DNA from: Chloroflexota bacterium
Lineage (GTDB): Bacteria; Chloroflexota; Anaerolineae; Anaerolineales; Villigracilaceae
Direction: 5' to 3'
Length of the DNA: 64,000 nucleotides
NCBI GenBank assembly: GCA_016213105.1
Contig: JACRBN010000020.1
Location: forward strand, 151,014-215,013
The notes below the pieces were generated by a model. It made no database searches and was not told the origin of the DNA. It was given only the letters and a program-made list of their open reading frames with translations. Of the stretch, positions 27,562-36,377 are shown one piece after another. The stretch's first letter is position 1. The number at the start of each line of letters is the position of its first letter. Made by a program: the position numbers and the translations under genes.

Positions 27562-27570
27562 TGATATAAT
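27562..27570 (+). promoter_or_regulatory. Extended -10 promoter of the first SGNH gene
   Basis: TGATATAAT ends 7 nt before the ATG at 27578. No Shine-Dalgarno is present, so a leaderless transcript is likely. The second SGNH gene has the same arrangement. Confidence 0.65.
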
Positions 27571-27577
27571 CCGCCGA

Positions 27578-28591
27578 ATGAAAACCGTAAAAATCAGTTT
27601 GCCATTCGGGCGAACTTTTTTTCAATCCCTTCTGTTTACCCTGGCATTCTGTGCCGCGCTCGAATTCCTCTCCAGGACGCCTGTCGTTGACAGGCTTTTT
27701 CTTCCCGAGTCGTACGGCAGCTCACATCCCCACTTCGAAACACAAATGAAACAACTGAAGGCCAGGGTGGCCCGCGAGGGGCAGGTGGACTGCATCTTCA
27801 TCGGAAATTCACAGGTGCTGTATGGGATCGATCCTGTGACAGTCGAGCAGACCTACCTGGATGAAACGGGGCGCGCCATCCACTGTCAGAATTTCGGGCT
27901 GGGAGGCCTGCCCCCCATGTCGGCGGCCCCCCTGGCGCAGGTACTGATCAAAAACTTCCATCCCGAGATCATTGTGTTTGGAACGGGTCTGTGGGATTAC
28001 TCATCCGCCAATGCCGACTCGACGCATGCCAGCCTGATGTCCTCTCCCTGGTTCAAATATCAGTTCGATGACTTCACCCTGGACGGCTGGTTCTATGAAA
28101 ACTCCAATGCATTCCGATATATTTTCGGGGTGGACCGCGCGTTGAAAAGCCCGGACGACAAGAGCGACCGCATCGATGTCAATGGTCACGCCGCCTATTC
28201 GGGCCAAACCCAATTGACACTGAATGAACAACTGGAGTATTTCGAAACCATCGCGAAGCGGCCCGAGTTGACGCAGCGGCAGATGGACGGCCTCCATGAC
28301 CTGCTGGCGCTCAACTCCAGTCAGGTCAAAATCATCGTCATTGAAACCCCTTTCGACCCGGCCTTCCTCGAAGCCAGGCGAAAAGCCCGCCTGTTGTACC
28401 CGGACTTCAAGAACATGCTGACGGCCCAAACCAGCCTGGCGGGTGTTGACCTATGGCTGACCCAGGACTCCATCGACTTCCCGCAGGAAGAGTGGTATGA
28501 CCTGATTCACCTCAACGGAGAGGGTGCCATTCATTTCAGCCGATTGCTGGGGTCATACCTGGCCGCAATTCTCCCCGCATCGCCGCAATAA
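27578..28591 (+). CDS. SGNH/DltD-like membrane-anchored protein, copy 1
   Basis: 337 residues: one N-terminal membrane anchor (about 11-30) and an extracytoplasmic SGNH-type domain with the serine block IGNSQVLYG (S78) and the paired C-terminal D308-x-x-H311 in WYDLIHLNGEGA. This is the arrangement of DltD/AlgX/PatB-like proteins that help transfer or remove acyl groups on surface polymers. It is a tandem paralogue of the next gene with these residues at identical positions, and heads a set with an MBOAT, an acyl carrier protein and a fatty-acyl-AMP ligase. Confidence 0.82.
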   Translation: MKTVKISLPFGRTFFQSLLFTLAFCAALEFLSRTPVVDRLFLPESYGSSHPHFETQMKQLKARVAREGQVDCIFIGNSQVLYGIDPVTVEQTYLDETGRAIHCQNFGLGGLPPMSAAPLAQVLIKNFHPEIIVFGTGLWDYSSANADSTHASLMSSPWFKYQFDDFTLDGWFYENSNAFRYIFGVDRALKSPDDKSDRIDVNGHAAYSGQTQLTLNEQLEYFETIAKRPELTQRQMDGLHDLLALNSSQVKIIVIETPFDPAFLEARRKARLLYPDFKNMLTAQTSLAGVDLWLTQDSIDFPQEEWYDLIHLNGEGAIHFSRLLGSYLAAILPASPQ

Positions 28592-28629
28592 CCCCCGTCC
28601 AGGCTCGAAATTGGCCCAAAACTTGGGCA

Positions 28630-28638
28630 TGATATAAT
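28630..28638 (+). promoter_or_regulatory. Extended -10 promoter of the second SGNH gene
   Basis: TGATATAAT ends 7 nt before the ATG at 28646, a near copy of the promoter of the first SGNH gene. No Shine-Dalgarno. Confidence 0.65.
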
Positions 28639-28645
28639 CGCCGCG

Positions 28646-29662
28646 ATGAAAAGCCTGAAAATCACAGCGCCCTTTGGCGAAATATTCCTGCGATCTGTCC
28701 TGTATCTACTCCTTTTTTGCGCGGCGCTCGAATTATTTGCGAGAACACCGGCGGCACACATTTTCTTCCCGCGTGAATCATACGGCACGTCCCACCCGCA
28801 CTTCGAAGTGCAGCTGCGCCGGCTGAGGGACAGGATCGCGGCAGGCGAACAAGTCGACTGCATCTTCATTGGGAATTCCCAGGTTCTGTACGGCCTCCAA
28901 CCCTCCGTGGTGGAGGATGCCTATCACGAGCAAACCGGAAAAACGATCCACTGCCAGAATTTTGGTCTGGGCGGACTGACCCCGCTGACCGCAGGCCCGC
29001 TGACCAGGGTGCTGATCAAGAACTTCCATCCCTCCCTGATCGTATTCGAAACGGGCGTGCTGGACTACTCAACCTCCAACATGGAGGGAACAGATGTGAG
29101 CATCATGTCCTCCCCCTGGATGAAGTACCAGCTTGGAGTCTTCTCCGTCGACGGCTGGCTGTACGAACACTCGAACGGCTTCCGCCTGATCTTTGGCATC
29201 GACCGCGCCATCAAAGCCATCGAGGAAAACGACACCGAGATCGAAGCCGATGGACATTCCACGCTGATGGGGCAGACGGAAACGCCCATGGAGGATCAAC
29301 TCAAACATTTTGAAGCCTCCCTCGAAGCCCTGCAAATCACGGAGCGCCACGTGGGCGGCCTGAAGAAACTGCTGTCCATCCATTCGAAACAGGTGCAGAT
29401 CATCGTCATCGAGACCCCCACCCACCCCGTGTTCTATGCGTCCAAACGCAAGGTCCGCAACCTGTACCCGGACTTCGAAAAAATGCTGGTCTTTCAGACG
29501 AGTCAGGCTGGAGTCCCGCTGTGGTTGAGTCGGGAGGCGCTCGACCTGCCAGCGGAAACCTGGCATGACCTGGCCCACCTGAATGAAGATGGGGCCGTGT
29601 TGCTCAGCCGACAGCTTGGGCAGTTCCTTGCCACAGTCTACACGCCCCCAACATCCCCCTGA
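28646..29662 (+). CDS. SGNH/DltD-like membrane-anchored protein, copy 2
   Basis: 338 residues, clearly paralogous to the preceding gene along its full length (PRESYGTSHPHFEVQL, HCQNFGLGGLTPLTAGPLTR). Ser78 in IGNSQVLYG and D308/H311 in WHDLAHLNEDGA are kept, so both copies are probably active. The divergence between copies suggests different acceptors or steps, not redundancy. The MBOAT gene starts 20 nt later. Confidence 0.82.
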   Translation: MKSLKITAPFGEIFLRSVLYLLLFCAALELFARTPAAHIFFPRESYGTSHPHFEVQLRRLRDRIAAGEQVDCIFIGNSQVLYGLQPSVVEDAYHEQTGKTIHCQNFGLGGLTPLTAGPLTRVLIKNFHPSLIVFETGVLDYSTSNMEGTDVSIMSSPWMKYQLGVFSVDGWLYEHSNGFRLIFGIDRAIKAIEENDTEIEADGHSTLMGQTETPMEDQLKHFEASLEALQITERHVGGLKKLLSIHSKQVQIIVIETPTHPVFYASKRKVRNLYPDFEKMLVFQTSQAGVPLWLSREALDLPAETWHDLAHLNEDGAVLLSRQLGQFLATVYTPPTSP

Positions 29663-29682
29663 TCTGCCCGATACCCTTCGAA

Positions 29683-31125
29683 ATGACTGATTTTTTCTCC
29701 AATCTCTCCATCACAACCCTTGGCTTTTTTGCCTTCGTCCTGATCACATTTGGGATTTATTACCTGGTTCCCAGGAAGGCCCAGAACCTCGTGCTTCTGC
29801 TGGCCTCCCTCGTTTTTTGCATTACCTGGAACTGGACGTTTGCCCTGATCCTGGTTGTCTTCTCGATCATCAATTATTTCCTGGCCCTGCAGATCGACTC
29901 CTCACAGGACAAGGCCCGCCTACGCTGGCTCTGGACTGGCATCGTGCTCAATGTAAGCGCGCTGCTGTTCTACAAGTACTTCGATCAGTCACAGGTCATC
30001 TTTTTCAAGGCCCTGTTCCGGCTGGGAGTCACCCCCACCCAACTGGAATTAAGCATCCTGCAACCGATCGGAATTTCGTTCTACGTCCTGCAGGCGATTT
30101 CCTACCTGGTGGACATTTTCCGCAAACAAATTGCCGTCAACCGCAACTTCCTGGAAGTGTCCCTGTACCTGGCCTATTTCCCAAAACTGCTGGCGGGGCC
30201 TATCGAGCGGGCGCAGAATTTCTTCGACCAGTTGCGCGCCGACCGCGTACTGGACAACCAACAGCTTACCGACAGCCTGCTGAAGATCTTCGTGGGATTG
30301 AGCCGCAAGATCATCATCTCCGATACCATCCTGCAAACCATCCCCAGGGGTGTGTTCGCCAACCCATCGGCGTATTCCATCATGGACCTGGTCTTCTGGT
30401 GGTTCGCATTCGGCGTGATGGTCTACAATGACTTCGCCGGCTACACCAGCATCGCCCGGGGCGTGAGCGGCCTGTTTGGGATCCAACTCTCGCCCAATTT
30501 CGAGCAGCCGTTCTTCTCCACCAGTTTCCTGGATTTTTGGAATCGCTGGCACATGTCGCTGTCCAACTGGCTGAGGGATTACATCTACCTGCCCGTCAGC
30601 CGCGCGATGTTGCGCCGCAACCCCAGCGGCCGTTACCTGCCCAACCTGATCGTCCCGCCGTTGGTCACCATGCTCGTCAGCGGAATCTGGCACGGGGCGG
30701 CCATCCATTTCATTCTGTGGGGTCTCCTCAACGGCGCCGTCCAGGCCTGGGAACGGGTTCAAAAATCCCGACGCAAATCGGCGGCCCCGCCCCTCACGAA
30801 GTGGGCCATCATCGGTACCATCTTCGTGCTGTTGATTATCAACGTGCCCTTCAAATTGGATATTGCGGGAGCCCTGGCTTTTTGGAGCGGGCTGTTCCGT
30901 TGGGGCCCATTCCAAACCTTTACCCTGGCCACCACCCTTAAACCTTTCTTCGTCATCGCCCTGTCTTTTTATCTTGATGTGAAGCAACTACCCGAAAGAG
31001 ACGAGCGGGGACTGCTGCGCCTGCCAAAAGCCACCCAGATTTTCCTGCTGGCAGCGGGGCTGTTCCTCCTTTTCCTGGCAACCCGACAACAGATTGCCGC
31101 ACCCTTCATTTACCAGGAGTTCTAA
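29683..31125 (+). CDS. MBOAT family O-acyltransferase (DltB/AlgI-like)
   Basis: 480 residues with about ten membrane segments. The family's conserved parts are present: FPKLLAGPIERA, NDFAGYTSIARGVSGLFGI, FWNRWHMSLSNWLRDYIYLPVS (H290) and SGIWHGAAIHFILWGLLNG with the likely catalytic His337. Such proteins move acyl groups from a carrier inside the cell to a polymer outside. Here the acyl carrier gene begins 3 nt after the stop, which supports a DltB-like role with ACP-bound acyl chains as donor. Confidence 0.9.
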   Translation: MTDFFSNLSITTLGFFAFVLITFGIYYLVPRKAQNLVLLLASLVFCITWNWTFALILVVFSIINYFLALQIDSSQDKARLRWLWTGIVLNVSALLFYKYFDQSQVIFFKALFRLGVTPTQLELSILQPIGISFYVLQAISYLVDIFRKQIAVNRNFLEVSLYLAYFPKLLAGPIERAQNFFDQLRADRVLDNQQLTDSLLKIFVGLSRKIIISDTILQTIPRGVFANPSAYSIMDLVFWWFAFGVMVYNDFAGYTSIARGVSGLFGIQLSPNFEQPFFSTSFLDFWNRWHMSLSNWLRDYIYLPVSRAMLRRNPSGRYLPNLIVPPLVTMLVSGIWHGAAIHFILWGLLNGAVQAWERVQKSRRKSAAPPLTKWAIIGTIFVLLIINVPFKLDIAGALAFWSGLFRWGPFQTFTLATTLKPFFVIALSFYLDVKQLPERDERGLLRLPKATQIFLLAAGLFLLFLATRQQIAAPFIYQEF

Positions 31126-31128
31126 CCC

Positions 31129-31383
31129 ATGGATCAGAACGAGATCAAAGCCAAACTGAGAAAATTCATCTGCAACGAGATCCTGAACAATGCAGAATAC
31201 CCCCTCAAGGACGATGAGGCGCTCATCACCAGCGGCCTGATGGATTCCTTCTCGCTCGCGCAGGTCGGCGTCTTTGCCGAGCTCGAGTTCAACGTTTACA
31301 TCCCCGACCCCGAGCTGACGGTGGATCGGATGAATACACTGGACGACATGAGCGCGCGCATTCTGGAGAAGATGCAGGCATGA
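31129..31383 (+). CDS. Acyl carrier protein
   Basis: 84 residues. The phosphopantetheine attachment site is Ser40 in SGLMDSFSLAQVGVFAELE, and the C-terminal helix pattern is normal for an ACP or DltC. It lies between the MBOAT and a fatty-acyl-AMP ligase and overlaps the ligase start by ATGA, so it most likely carries the chain loaded by that ligase and delivered to the MBOAT. Shine-Dalgarno CAGGAG is 9 nt before the ATG. Confidence 0.9.
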   Translation: MDQNEIKAKLRKFICNEILNNAEYPLKDDEALITSGLMDSFSLAQVGVFAELEFNVYIPDPELTVDRMNTLDDMSARILEKMQA

Positions 31384-33140
31384 GCGCCGACCCGCTTCGT
31401 TTCAACACCCTGATGGACGCCCTGCTTTATCGGGCGGAGCACCAGCCCAACGAGCTTGCCTACCTTTACCTGGAAGACGGCGAATCCATCGAGATTCCCA
31501 TCACCTTCGGCGAGCTGGATCGCCGCGTCCGCGCGTTTGCCGCCCACCTGCAAACCATCGTGAAGCCTGGCGACCGCGCCCTGCTGCTCTACCCCACGGG
31601 GTTGGAATTCATCATCGCCTACCTGGGCTGCCTGTACGCCGACGTGATCGCCGTCCCCACCACGGTGCCGCACCTCAAGCGGTCCAGTCCGCGGCTGCTG
31701 TTGATGATGAAGGATGCCGAGGCGCACGTTGCCTGCACGACGCGCGGCGTGTACGAAAAGATCAAGTTCCTGGCCGACGAGAACGTCGAGTTCAGTGATG
31801 TACGCTGGGTGCTCTCGGAGGAAGTGCGGGAGGATGGCGCCGCCGACTGGCAGAAGCCCGAAAGCCAGCCCGACAACATTGCATTTCTTCAATACACATC
31901 AGGCTCGACCAGCGTCCCCAAGGGCGTGATGATCACCAACTTCAACCTGGTGCGCACCATCGAGGACATCCAGATTGGCGTCATGCTCGACAAAAACTCG
32001 GTCATCGTCTCGTGGCTGCCCGTCTTTCACGATATGGGCCTGATCTTCGGGCTGCTTTCGGCCGTGTACGCAGGAATTCCAAGCTACATCATGTCGCCAG
32101 TCAGTTTCCTCGAAAAGCCGTACCGCTGGCTGCATGCCATCTCGAGGTTCAAGGGCACACACACGGCCGCGCCCAATTTTGCCTATGAGTTGTGCACGCG
32201 AAAAATTTCCGAGGATGAAAAGAAAGTCATCGACCTGAGCAGCCTGGTATGTGTTGTCAACGCAGCGGAACCGGTGCGGCTGGAAACCATGGTTGAATTT
32301 TCGAAGGCATTCGAGTTCTGTAAATTCAGATTTGATCAATTTACTCCATCCTACGGGCTGGCGGAGGCTACCGTCAAGGTCAGCAACAAGAAGATTGGAG
32401 AGACGCCTGCGTACTGCATTTTGAACTCGAGCGACCTCGAAAAGAACAAACTGGTCTTCGTCCAGGAATCCGACCCCAACGCGTACCCCAGCATCGGCTG
32501 CGGCTGGTCGGCCATCGACGCGGACATTCGCATTGTCAATCCCGCCACGCGCGTGCAAAGTCCCCCCAATGAGGTCGGCGAAATCTGGATCCAGAGCGAC
32601 AGCGTGGCCCTGGGTTACTGGCAGCGTCCCGACGTCAGCCGGGAAACCTTCCAGGCGCGCCTGGCAGACACGGACGAGGGTCCGTTCATGCGCACGGGCG
32701 ACATGGGCTTCATCCACGACGGTCAGGTCTACATCGCGGGCCGCATCAAGGATATGGTCATCATCCAGGGACGGAATTATTACCCGCAGGACATCGAACT
32801 CACCATGGAAAAGTGCCATCCCGCCCTGCGTCCCAGTTGCGGCGCGGCCTTTGCCATCGATGACGGGGAGGCCGAGCATCTTGTCGTGGTGCAGGAGGTT
32901 CGCAGGGAATTCCGCAAGAGCGATAACTTCAAGGAAATTGCCGACGCCATTCGCATGGCGGTGGCCAAGAATCACGGCTTGCGCGTTCATGCGGCCGTGC
33001 TGATCCCGCCCTCCACCATCCACAAGACCACCAGCGGCAAGATCCAGCGCAGCGCCGTGCGCGAGGCCTTCACAAACGGCACGCTCGAAATCCTATACGA
33101 ATGGCGCGCGCCTGTGATGCCCGGCAGACCGACTGGCTAA
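31380..33140 (+). CDS. Fatty-acyl-AMP ligase (FAAL-like)
   Basis: 586 residues of the adenylate-forming superfamily. Seen are FLQYTSGSTSVPKGVMITN (P-loop, from about residue 170), SWLPVFHDMGLIFGLL, TPSYGLAEATVKVS and RTGDMGFIHDGQVYIAGRIKDM, with the C-terminal Lys in IHKTTSGKIQRSAVRE. SWLPxxHDMGL and GLAEAT are the marks of FAALs, which form acyl-AMP and pass the chain to an ACP instead of CoA. DltA-type D-alanine ligases lack them, so a fatty acid is the expected substrate. The gene closes the acylation cluster and is followed by a terminator. Confidence 0.88.
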   Translation: MSADPLRFNTLMDALLYRAEHQPNELAYLYLEDGESIEIPITFGELDRRVRAFAAHLQTIVKPGDRALLLYPTGLEFIIAYLGCLYADVIAVPTTVPHLKRSSPRLLLMMKDAEAHVACTTRGVYEKIKFLADENVEFSDVRWVLSEEVREDGAADWQKPESQPDNIAFLQYTSGSTSVPKGVMITNFNLVRTIEDIQIGVMLDKNSVIVSWLPVFHDMGLIFGLLSAVYAGIPSYIMSPVSFLEKPYRWLHAISRFKGTHTAAPNFAYELCTRKISEDEKKVIDLSSLVCVVNAAEPVRLETMVEFSKAFEFCKFRFDQFTPSYGLAEATVKVSNKKIGETPAYCILNSSDLEKNKLVFVQESDPNAYPSIGCGWSAIDADIRIVNPATRVQSPPNEVGEIWIQSDSVALGYWQRPDVSRETFQARLADTDEGPFMRTGDMGFIHDGQVYIAGRIKDMVIIQGRNYYPQDIELTMEKCHPALRPSCGAAFAIDDGEAEHLVVVQEVRREFRKSDNFKEIADAIRMAVAKNHGLRVHAAVLIPPSTIHKTTSGKIQRSAVREAFTNGTLEILYEWRAPVMPGRPTG

Positions 33141-33163
33141 AGGAGTACCCTTTTGCCATTTAC

Positions 33164-33206
33164 CAAACCTGCCTTTCGCACTACAGTGGAGGGGCAGGTT
33201 TTTATT
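33164..33206 (+). terminator. Terminator after the acylation cluster
   Basis: AAACCTGCC (33164-33172) pairs with GGCAGGTTT (33193-33201) across a 20-nt loop, followed by TTATTTT. The start codon of the next gene abuts the T tract. Confidence 0.7.
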
Positions 33207-33208
33207 TT

Positions 33209-33943
33209 ATGAATCGATATATCCGAGCCATTTTGTTCGACCTGGGCGGCACCTTGATGTACGCCCGCCACCCCTGGGAGCCGATCATCGCGCGCTCCGA
33301 CGAGGTGCTGGCCGAGCGTCTGCGCGACCAGGGTTTCGAGGTGCCCGTCTCCTTTGCGGCCGAATTCCGCGAACGGGTGATCGAGTATTACGAAGAGCGC
33401 GATCAAAGCCTGTTCGAAACCACCTACTTTTCGGTCGTACGGGAAATGCTCGTCGAGCGTGGATTCGCTCATATCACGGATGCAGTCATCCGATCCGCGC
33501 TGGATGCCCTTTTCGCGGTGACACAGGAGAACTGGGTCATCGAAGAGGATGCCCTGTTGACGCTCAAGCTGCTCGAATCCGCAGGCTACCGCATGGGATT
33601 GGTCTCGAACGCAGGGGACAATCGCGATGTCTTTCAACTCGTCGAGCGTTTCCAAATCGAGCCGTACTTCGACTTCATCCTGACCTCCGCAGCCTGTTCC
33701 TACCGCAAGCCGCATCCGCGCATCTTCGAACTAGCCCTGTCGCATTGGAATCTCCCCGCCCAGGATGCGGTGATGGTGGGCGATACGCTGGAGGCGGACA
33801 TTCTCGGGGCGCAAAACGCGGGGCTGTCCAGTATCTGGGTCACGCGCCGCGCGCGAAACCTGGAAAAGAAACCGCTGATCCAGCCCGATCTCAGCGTCTC
33901 CACCCTGCTCGAAATCCCCCAGCACCTAAGCCAGGTCGGCTGA
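33209..33943 (+). CDS. HAD superfamily hydrolase
   Basis: 244 residues with the HAD motifs in order: AILFDLGGTL (nucleophile Asp11), GLVSNAGDNRDVF (motif II), RKPHPRIFELAL (motif III Lys) and AVMVGDTLEADILGAQNAG (motif IV). The second Asp of the usual DxD is Gly13, which is common in some subfamilies and may mean a substrate other than a plain phosphomonoester. The frame extends back to 33101, overlapping the ligase gene; ATG 33209 opens on the conserved fold but sits at the end of a terminator and has no Shine-Dalgarno. Confidence 0.85.
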   Translation: MNRYIRAILFDLGGTLMYARHPWEPIIARSDEVLAERLRDQGFEVPVSFAAEFRERVIEYYEERDQSLFETTYFSVVREMLVERGFAHITDAVIRSALDALFAVTQENWVIEEDALLTLKLLESAGYRMGLVSNAGDNRDVFQLVERFQIEPYFDFILTSAACSYRKPHPRIFELALSHWNLPAQDAVMVGDTLEADILGAQNAGLSSIWVTRRARNLEKKPLIQPDLSVSTLLEIPQHLSQVG

Positions 33944-33971
33944 CCCGCGTGGCAGAATCGGGAACCCTGCT

Positions 33972-34871
33972 GTGAAAACCAAATCCAACCTGCCTCCCTA
34001 CCTAGCCCTGGCTGCGGGCATTTCGGCGCTCAGTTTCTCGGCCATGTTCGTGCGCTGGGCAGATGCGCCCGGTCCCGTAACGGGTTTTTACCGCCTGCTT
34101 TTTTCCACGATCCTGCTGACGCCCATCTTCGTTCAGCGCCAGCGGAAAAGCGGCGCACCGTTCCCGTGGGGAGTGCTGCTCTTCCCCACCCTGGGCGGAC
34201 TCTTCACCGCCTTCGACTTCACCTTCTGGAACTCCTCACTCAAATACACCACAGCCGCCAACGCGACCTTGCTCGGGAATACGTCGCCGCTTTGGGTGGC
34301 GCTGGGGGCCTGGCTCATTTTTCGCCAAAAGCTTTCCCCGCGTTTCTGGATCGGACTGGCGATTGCCCTGGCTGGCGCCGTATTGATCATGGGCCTGGAC
34401 TTTATGCGCCACCCAACCTTTGGCATCGGCGACCTGATGGCCTGTGCGGCGGGCATCTTCTACGCTGCCTATCAGATGATTACCCAGCGTGGACGCCGGC
34501 ACTTCGACCCCTTCCGCTACTCGTGGATCGTGGCCCTGTCCGCCACTGGGATGATCTTCTTTATCAACATCGCGCTTGGCAATCCGTTGACGGGTTATCC
34601 CCCGCTGACCTGGCTCATCTTCCTGTTGACGGCCATCGTCTCGCAAACCATCGGATACCTTTCGATCACGTATGCGCTTGGGCACCTGCCTGCGCACATC
34701 GTCTCGCCCACGCTGATTGCGCAGCCCGTCCTGACCACCCTGCTGGCCATTCCGCTGCTGAATGAAATTCCAACCACGTGGCAGGTTGCAGGCGGTTTGA
34801 TCGCCCTGGCGGGCATCTATCTCGTCAACCAGTCACACGCCCAGCCTGACGGCGACCTCCCGAACGTTTGA
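33972..34871 (+). CDS. EamA/DMT family permease
   Basis: 299 residues with ten membrane segments in two EamA repeats (NLPPYLALAAGISALSFSAM and GIGDLMACAAGIFYAAYQMI start the halves). TAANATLLGNTSPLWVAL and IAQPVLTTLLAIPLLNE are typical ends. Such proteins export amino acids or other metabolites; the substrate is not readable. Translation starts at GTG 33972 with no strong Shine-Dalgarno. Confidence 0.9.
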   Translation: MKTKSNLPPYLALAAGISALSFSAMFVRWADAPGPVTGFYRLLFSTILLTPIFVQRQRKSGAPFPWGVLLFPTLGGLFTAFDFTFWNSSLKYTTAANATLLGNTSPLWVALGAWLIFRQKLSPRFWIGLAIALAGAVLIMGLDFMRHPTFGIGDLMACAAGIFYAAYQMITQRGRRHFDPFRYSWIVALSATGMIFFINIALGNPLTGYPPLTWLIFLLTAIVSQTIGYLSITYALGHLPAHIVSPTLIAQPVLTTLLAIPLLNEIPTTWQVAGGLIALAGIYLVNQSHAQPDGDLPNV

Positions 34872-34881
34872 GCCGCGGCGG

Positions 34882-34887
34882 TATAAT
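34882..34887 (+). promoter_or_regulatory. TATAAT box, leaderless start of rarA
   Basis: Consensus TATAAT ends 7 nt before the ATG at 34895; no Shine-Dalgarno lies between. Confidence 0.6.
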
Positions 34888-34894
34888 CATCCCC

Positions 34895-36301
34895 ATGACT
34901 GACCTATTCGACCACGCCATGCAGGAACGCATGAAGACCGAAGCCCCCCTGGCCGCGCGGATGCGTCCGCGCACGCTGGAGGAATACATCGGGCAGGAAC
35001 ACATCGTCGGCGAGGGCAAGCTGCTGCGCCGCGCCATCCAAGCCGACAAACTCTTCTCGTCCATCCTCCTGTGGGGGCCGCCCGGCACGGGCAAGACCAC
35101 GCTGGCGCAGGTCATCGCCAACTCCACCCAAAGCCACTTCACCACCATCTCCGCCATTCTGGCGGGCAAGGCCGAACTGCGCGTCGTCATCGACGAGGCG
35201 CTCGAGCGCCGCCGCCTGCACAACAAACGCACCATCCTGTTCGTGGACGAGGTCCACCGCTGGAACAAGGCCCAGCAGGACGCGCTGCTGCCGCACGTCG
35301 AGAACGGCACTTTCACCCTGATCGGCGCGACCACCGAGAATCCCTACTTCGAGGTCATCAAGGCGCTCATCTCGCGCTCGCGCGTCTTCCAATTGCGGAA
35401 TTTGAACCAGCAGGAGACGGGTATCCTGCTCGACCGCGCCCTGGGCGACAAAGAGCGCGGCTACGGGAATAAGACCATTCGCCTGGACCCCGAGGCCCGC
35501 TCCCATTTAATCGAGGTTTCCAGCGGCGACGCGCGCAACGCGCTCAACGCCCTGGAGCTGGCAGTGGAATCGACCGCCCCCAACGCGGACGGTGTGATCC
35601 ACGTCACGCTGGACGTGGCACAGGAGTCGATTCAGCGCCGCGCCGTGTTGTACGACAAGGACGGCGACGCGCACTACGATACCATCAGCGCCTTCATCAA
35701 GTCCGTGCGCGGAAGCGACCCCGACGCCGCGCTGTACTGGCTGGCCAAGATGATCTATGCGGGCGAGGACCCCAAATTCATCCTGCGCCGACTCATCATC
35801 CTGGCGGGCGAGGATATCGGCCTGGCCGACCCGATGGGATTGGTGGTGGCCGAATCCGCTGCGCGCGCCTTCGAATTCATCGGCCTGCCCGAAGGGGTCT
35901 ATCCCCTCGCCGAGGCCACGTTGTACCTGGCTACCGCGCCCAAGTCGAACAGCGCAGGCGCATACTTCAAGGCCATGAAGAAGATCGAAGAGGAGGGACA
36001 GGTCTCGGTCCCGCGCCACCTGATGGACGGCAACCGCGACGCGGACGCGATGGGGCATGGCAAGGATTACGTCTACCCTCACGAGAGTGAGGGACATTTC
36101 GTCCCACAGCAATACCTGCCCAAACGCTTATTGGGCACATACTTCTACACTCCCTCGCAGGAAGGCTACGAAGCGCAGGTCACGGCCCGCCTCGAAGCCT
36201 GGCGCGAGGCCCAACGCAAGGCCCTCGGCATCGAACGCCGCGAGGACCTCCCCGCCCTGAGCGAGGAGCAGATCGTGGAAATGAAAAGAAAGATCAAGTA
36301 A
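34895..36301 (+). CDS. rarA: Replication-associated recombination protein A (AAA+ ATPase)
   Basis: 468 residues of the RarA/MgsA family, which acts at stalled replication forks as a tetrameric clamp-loader-like ATPase. Walker A is GPPGTGKTT (residues 61-69), Walker B is ILFVDEVHRW, the sensor region is FTLIGATTENPYFEV, and the C-terminal MgsA region includes SVRGSDPDAALYWLAKMI and HFVPQQYLPKRLLG. ATG 34895 is chosen because a TATAAT box lies 7 nt upstream; the frame extends 9 codons further but without support. Confidence 0.93.
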   Translation: MTDLFDHAMQERMKTEAPLAARMRPRTLEEYIGQEHIVGEGKLLRRAIQADKLFSSILLWGPPGTGKTTLAQVIANSTQSHFTTISAILAGKAELRVVIDEALERRRLHNKRTILFVDEVHRWNKAQQDALLPHVENGTFTLIGATTENPYFEVIKALISRSRVFQLRNLNQQETGILLDRALGDKERGYGNKTIRLDPEARSHLIEVSSGDARNALNALELAVESTAPNADGVIHVTLDVAQESIQRRAVLYDKDGDAHYDTISAFIKSVRGSDPDAALYWLAKMIYAGEDPKFILRRLIILAGEDIGLADPMGLVVAESAARAFEFIGLPEGVYPLAEATLYLATAPKSNSAGAYFKAMKKIEEEGQVSVPRHLMDGNRDADAMGHGKDYVYPHESEGHFVPQQYLPKRLLGTYFYTPSQEGYEAQVTARLEAWREAQRKALGIERREDLPALSEEQIVEMKRKIK

Positions 36302-36377
36302 ATCCAAGTTGCAGGTTGAAGGTTGCGCGGCTGAGCGGCCTTCAAATCCAAGCCTTCAAACTTTCAAACTTTAGAAT

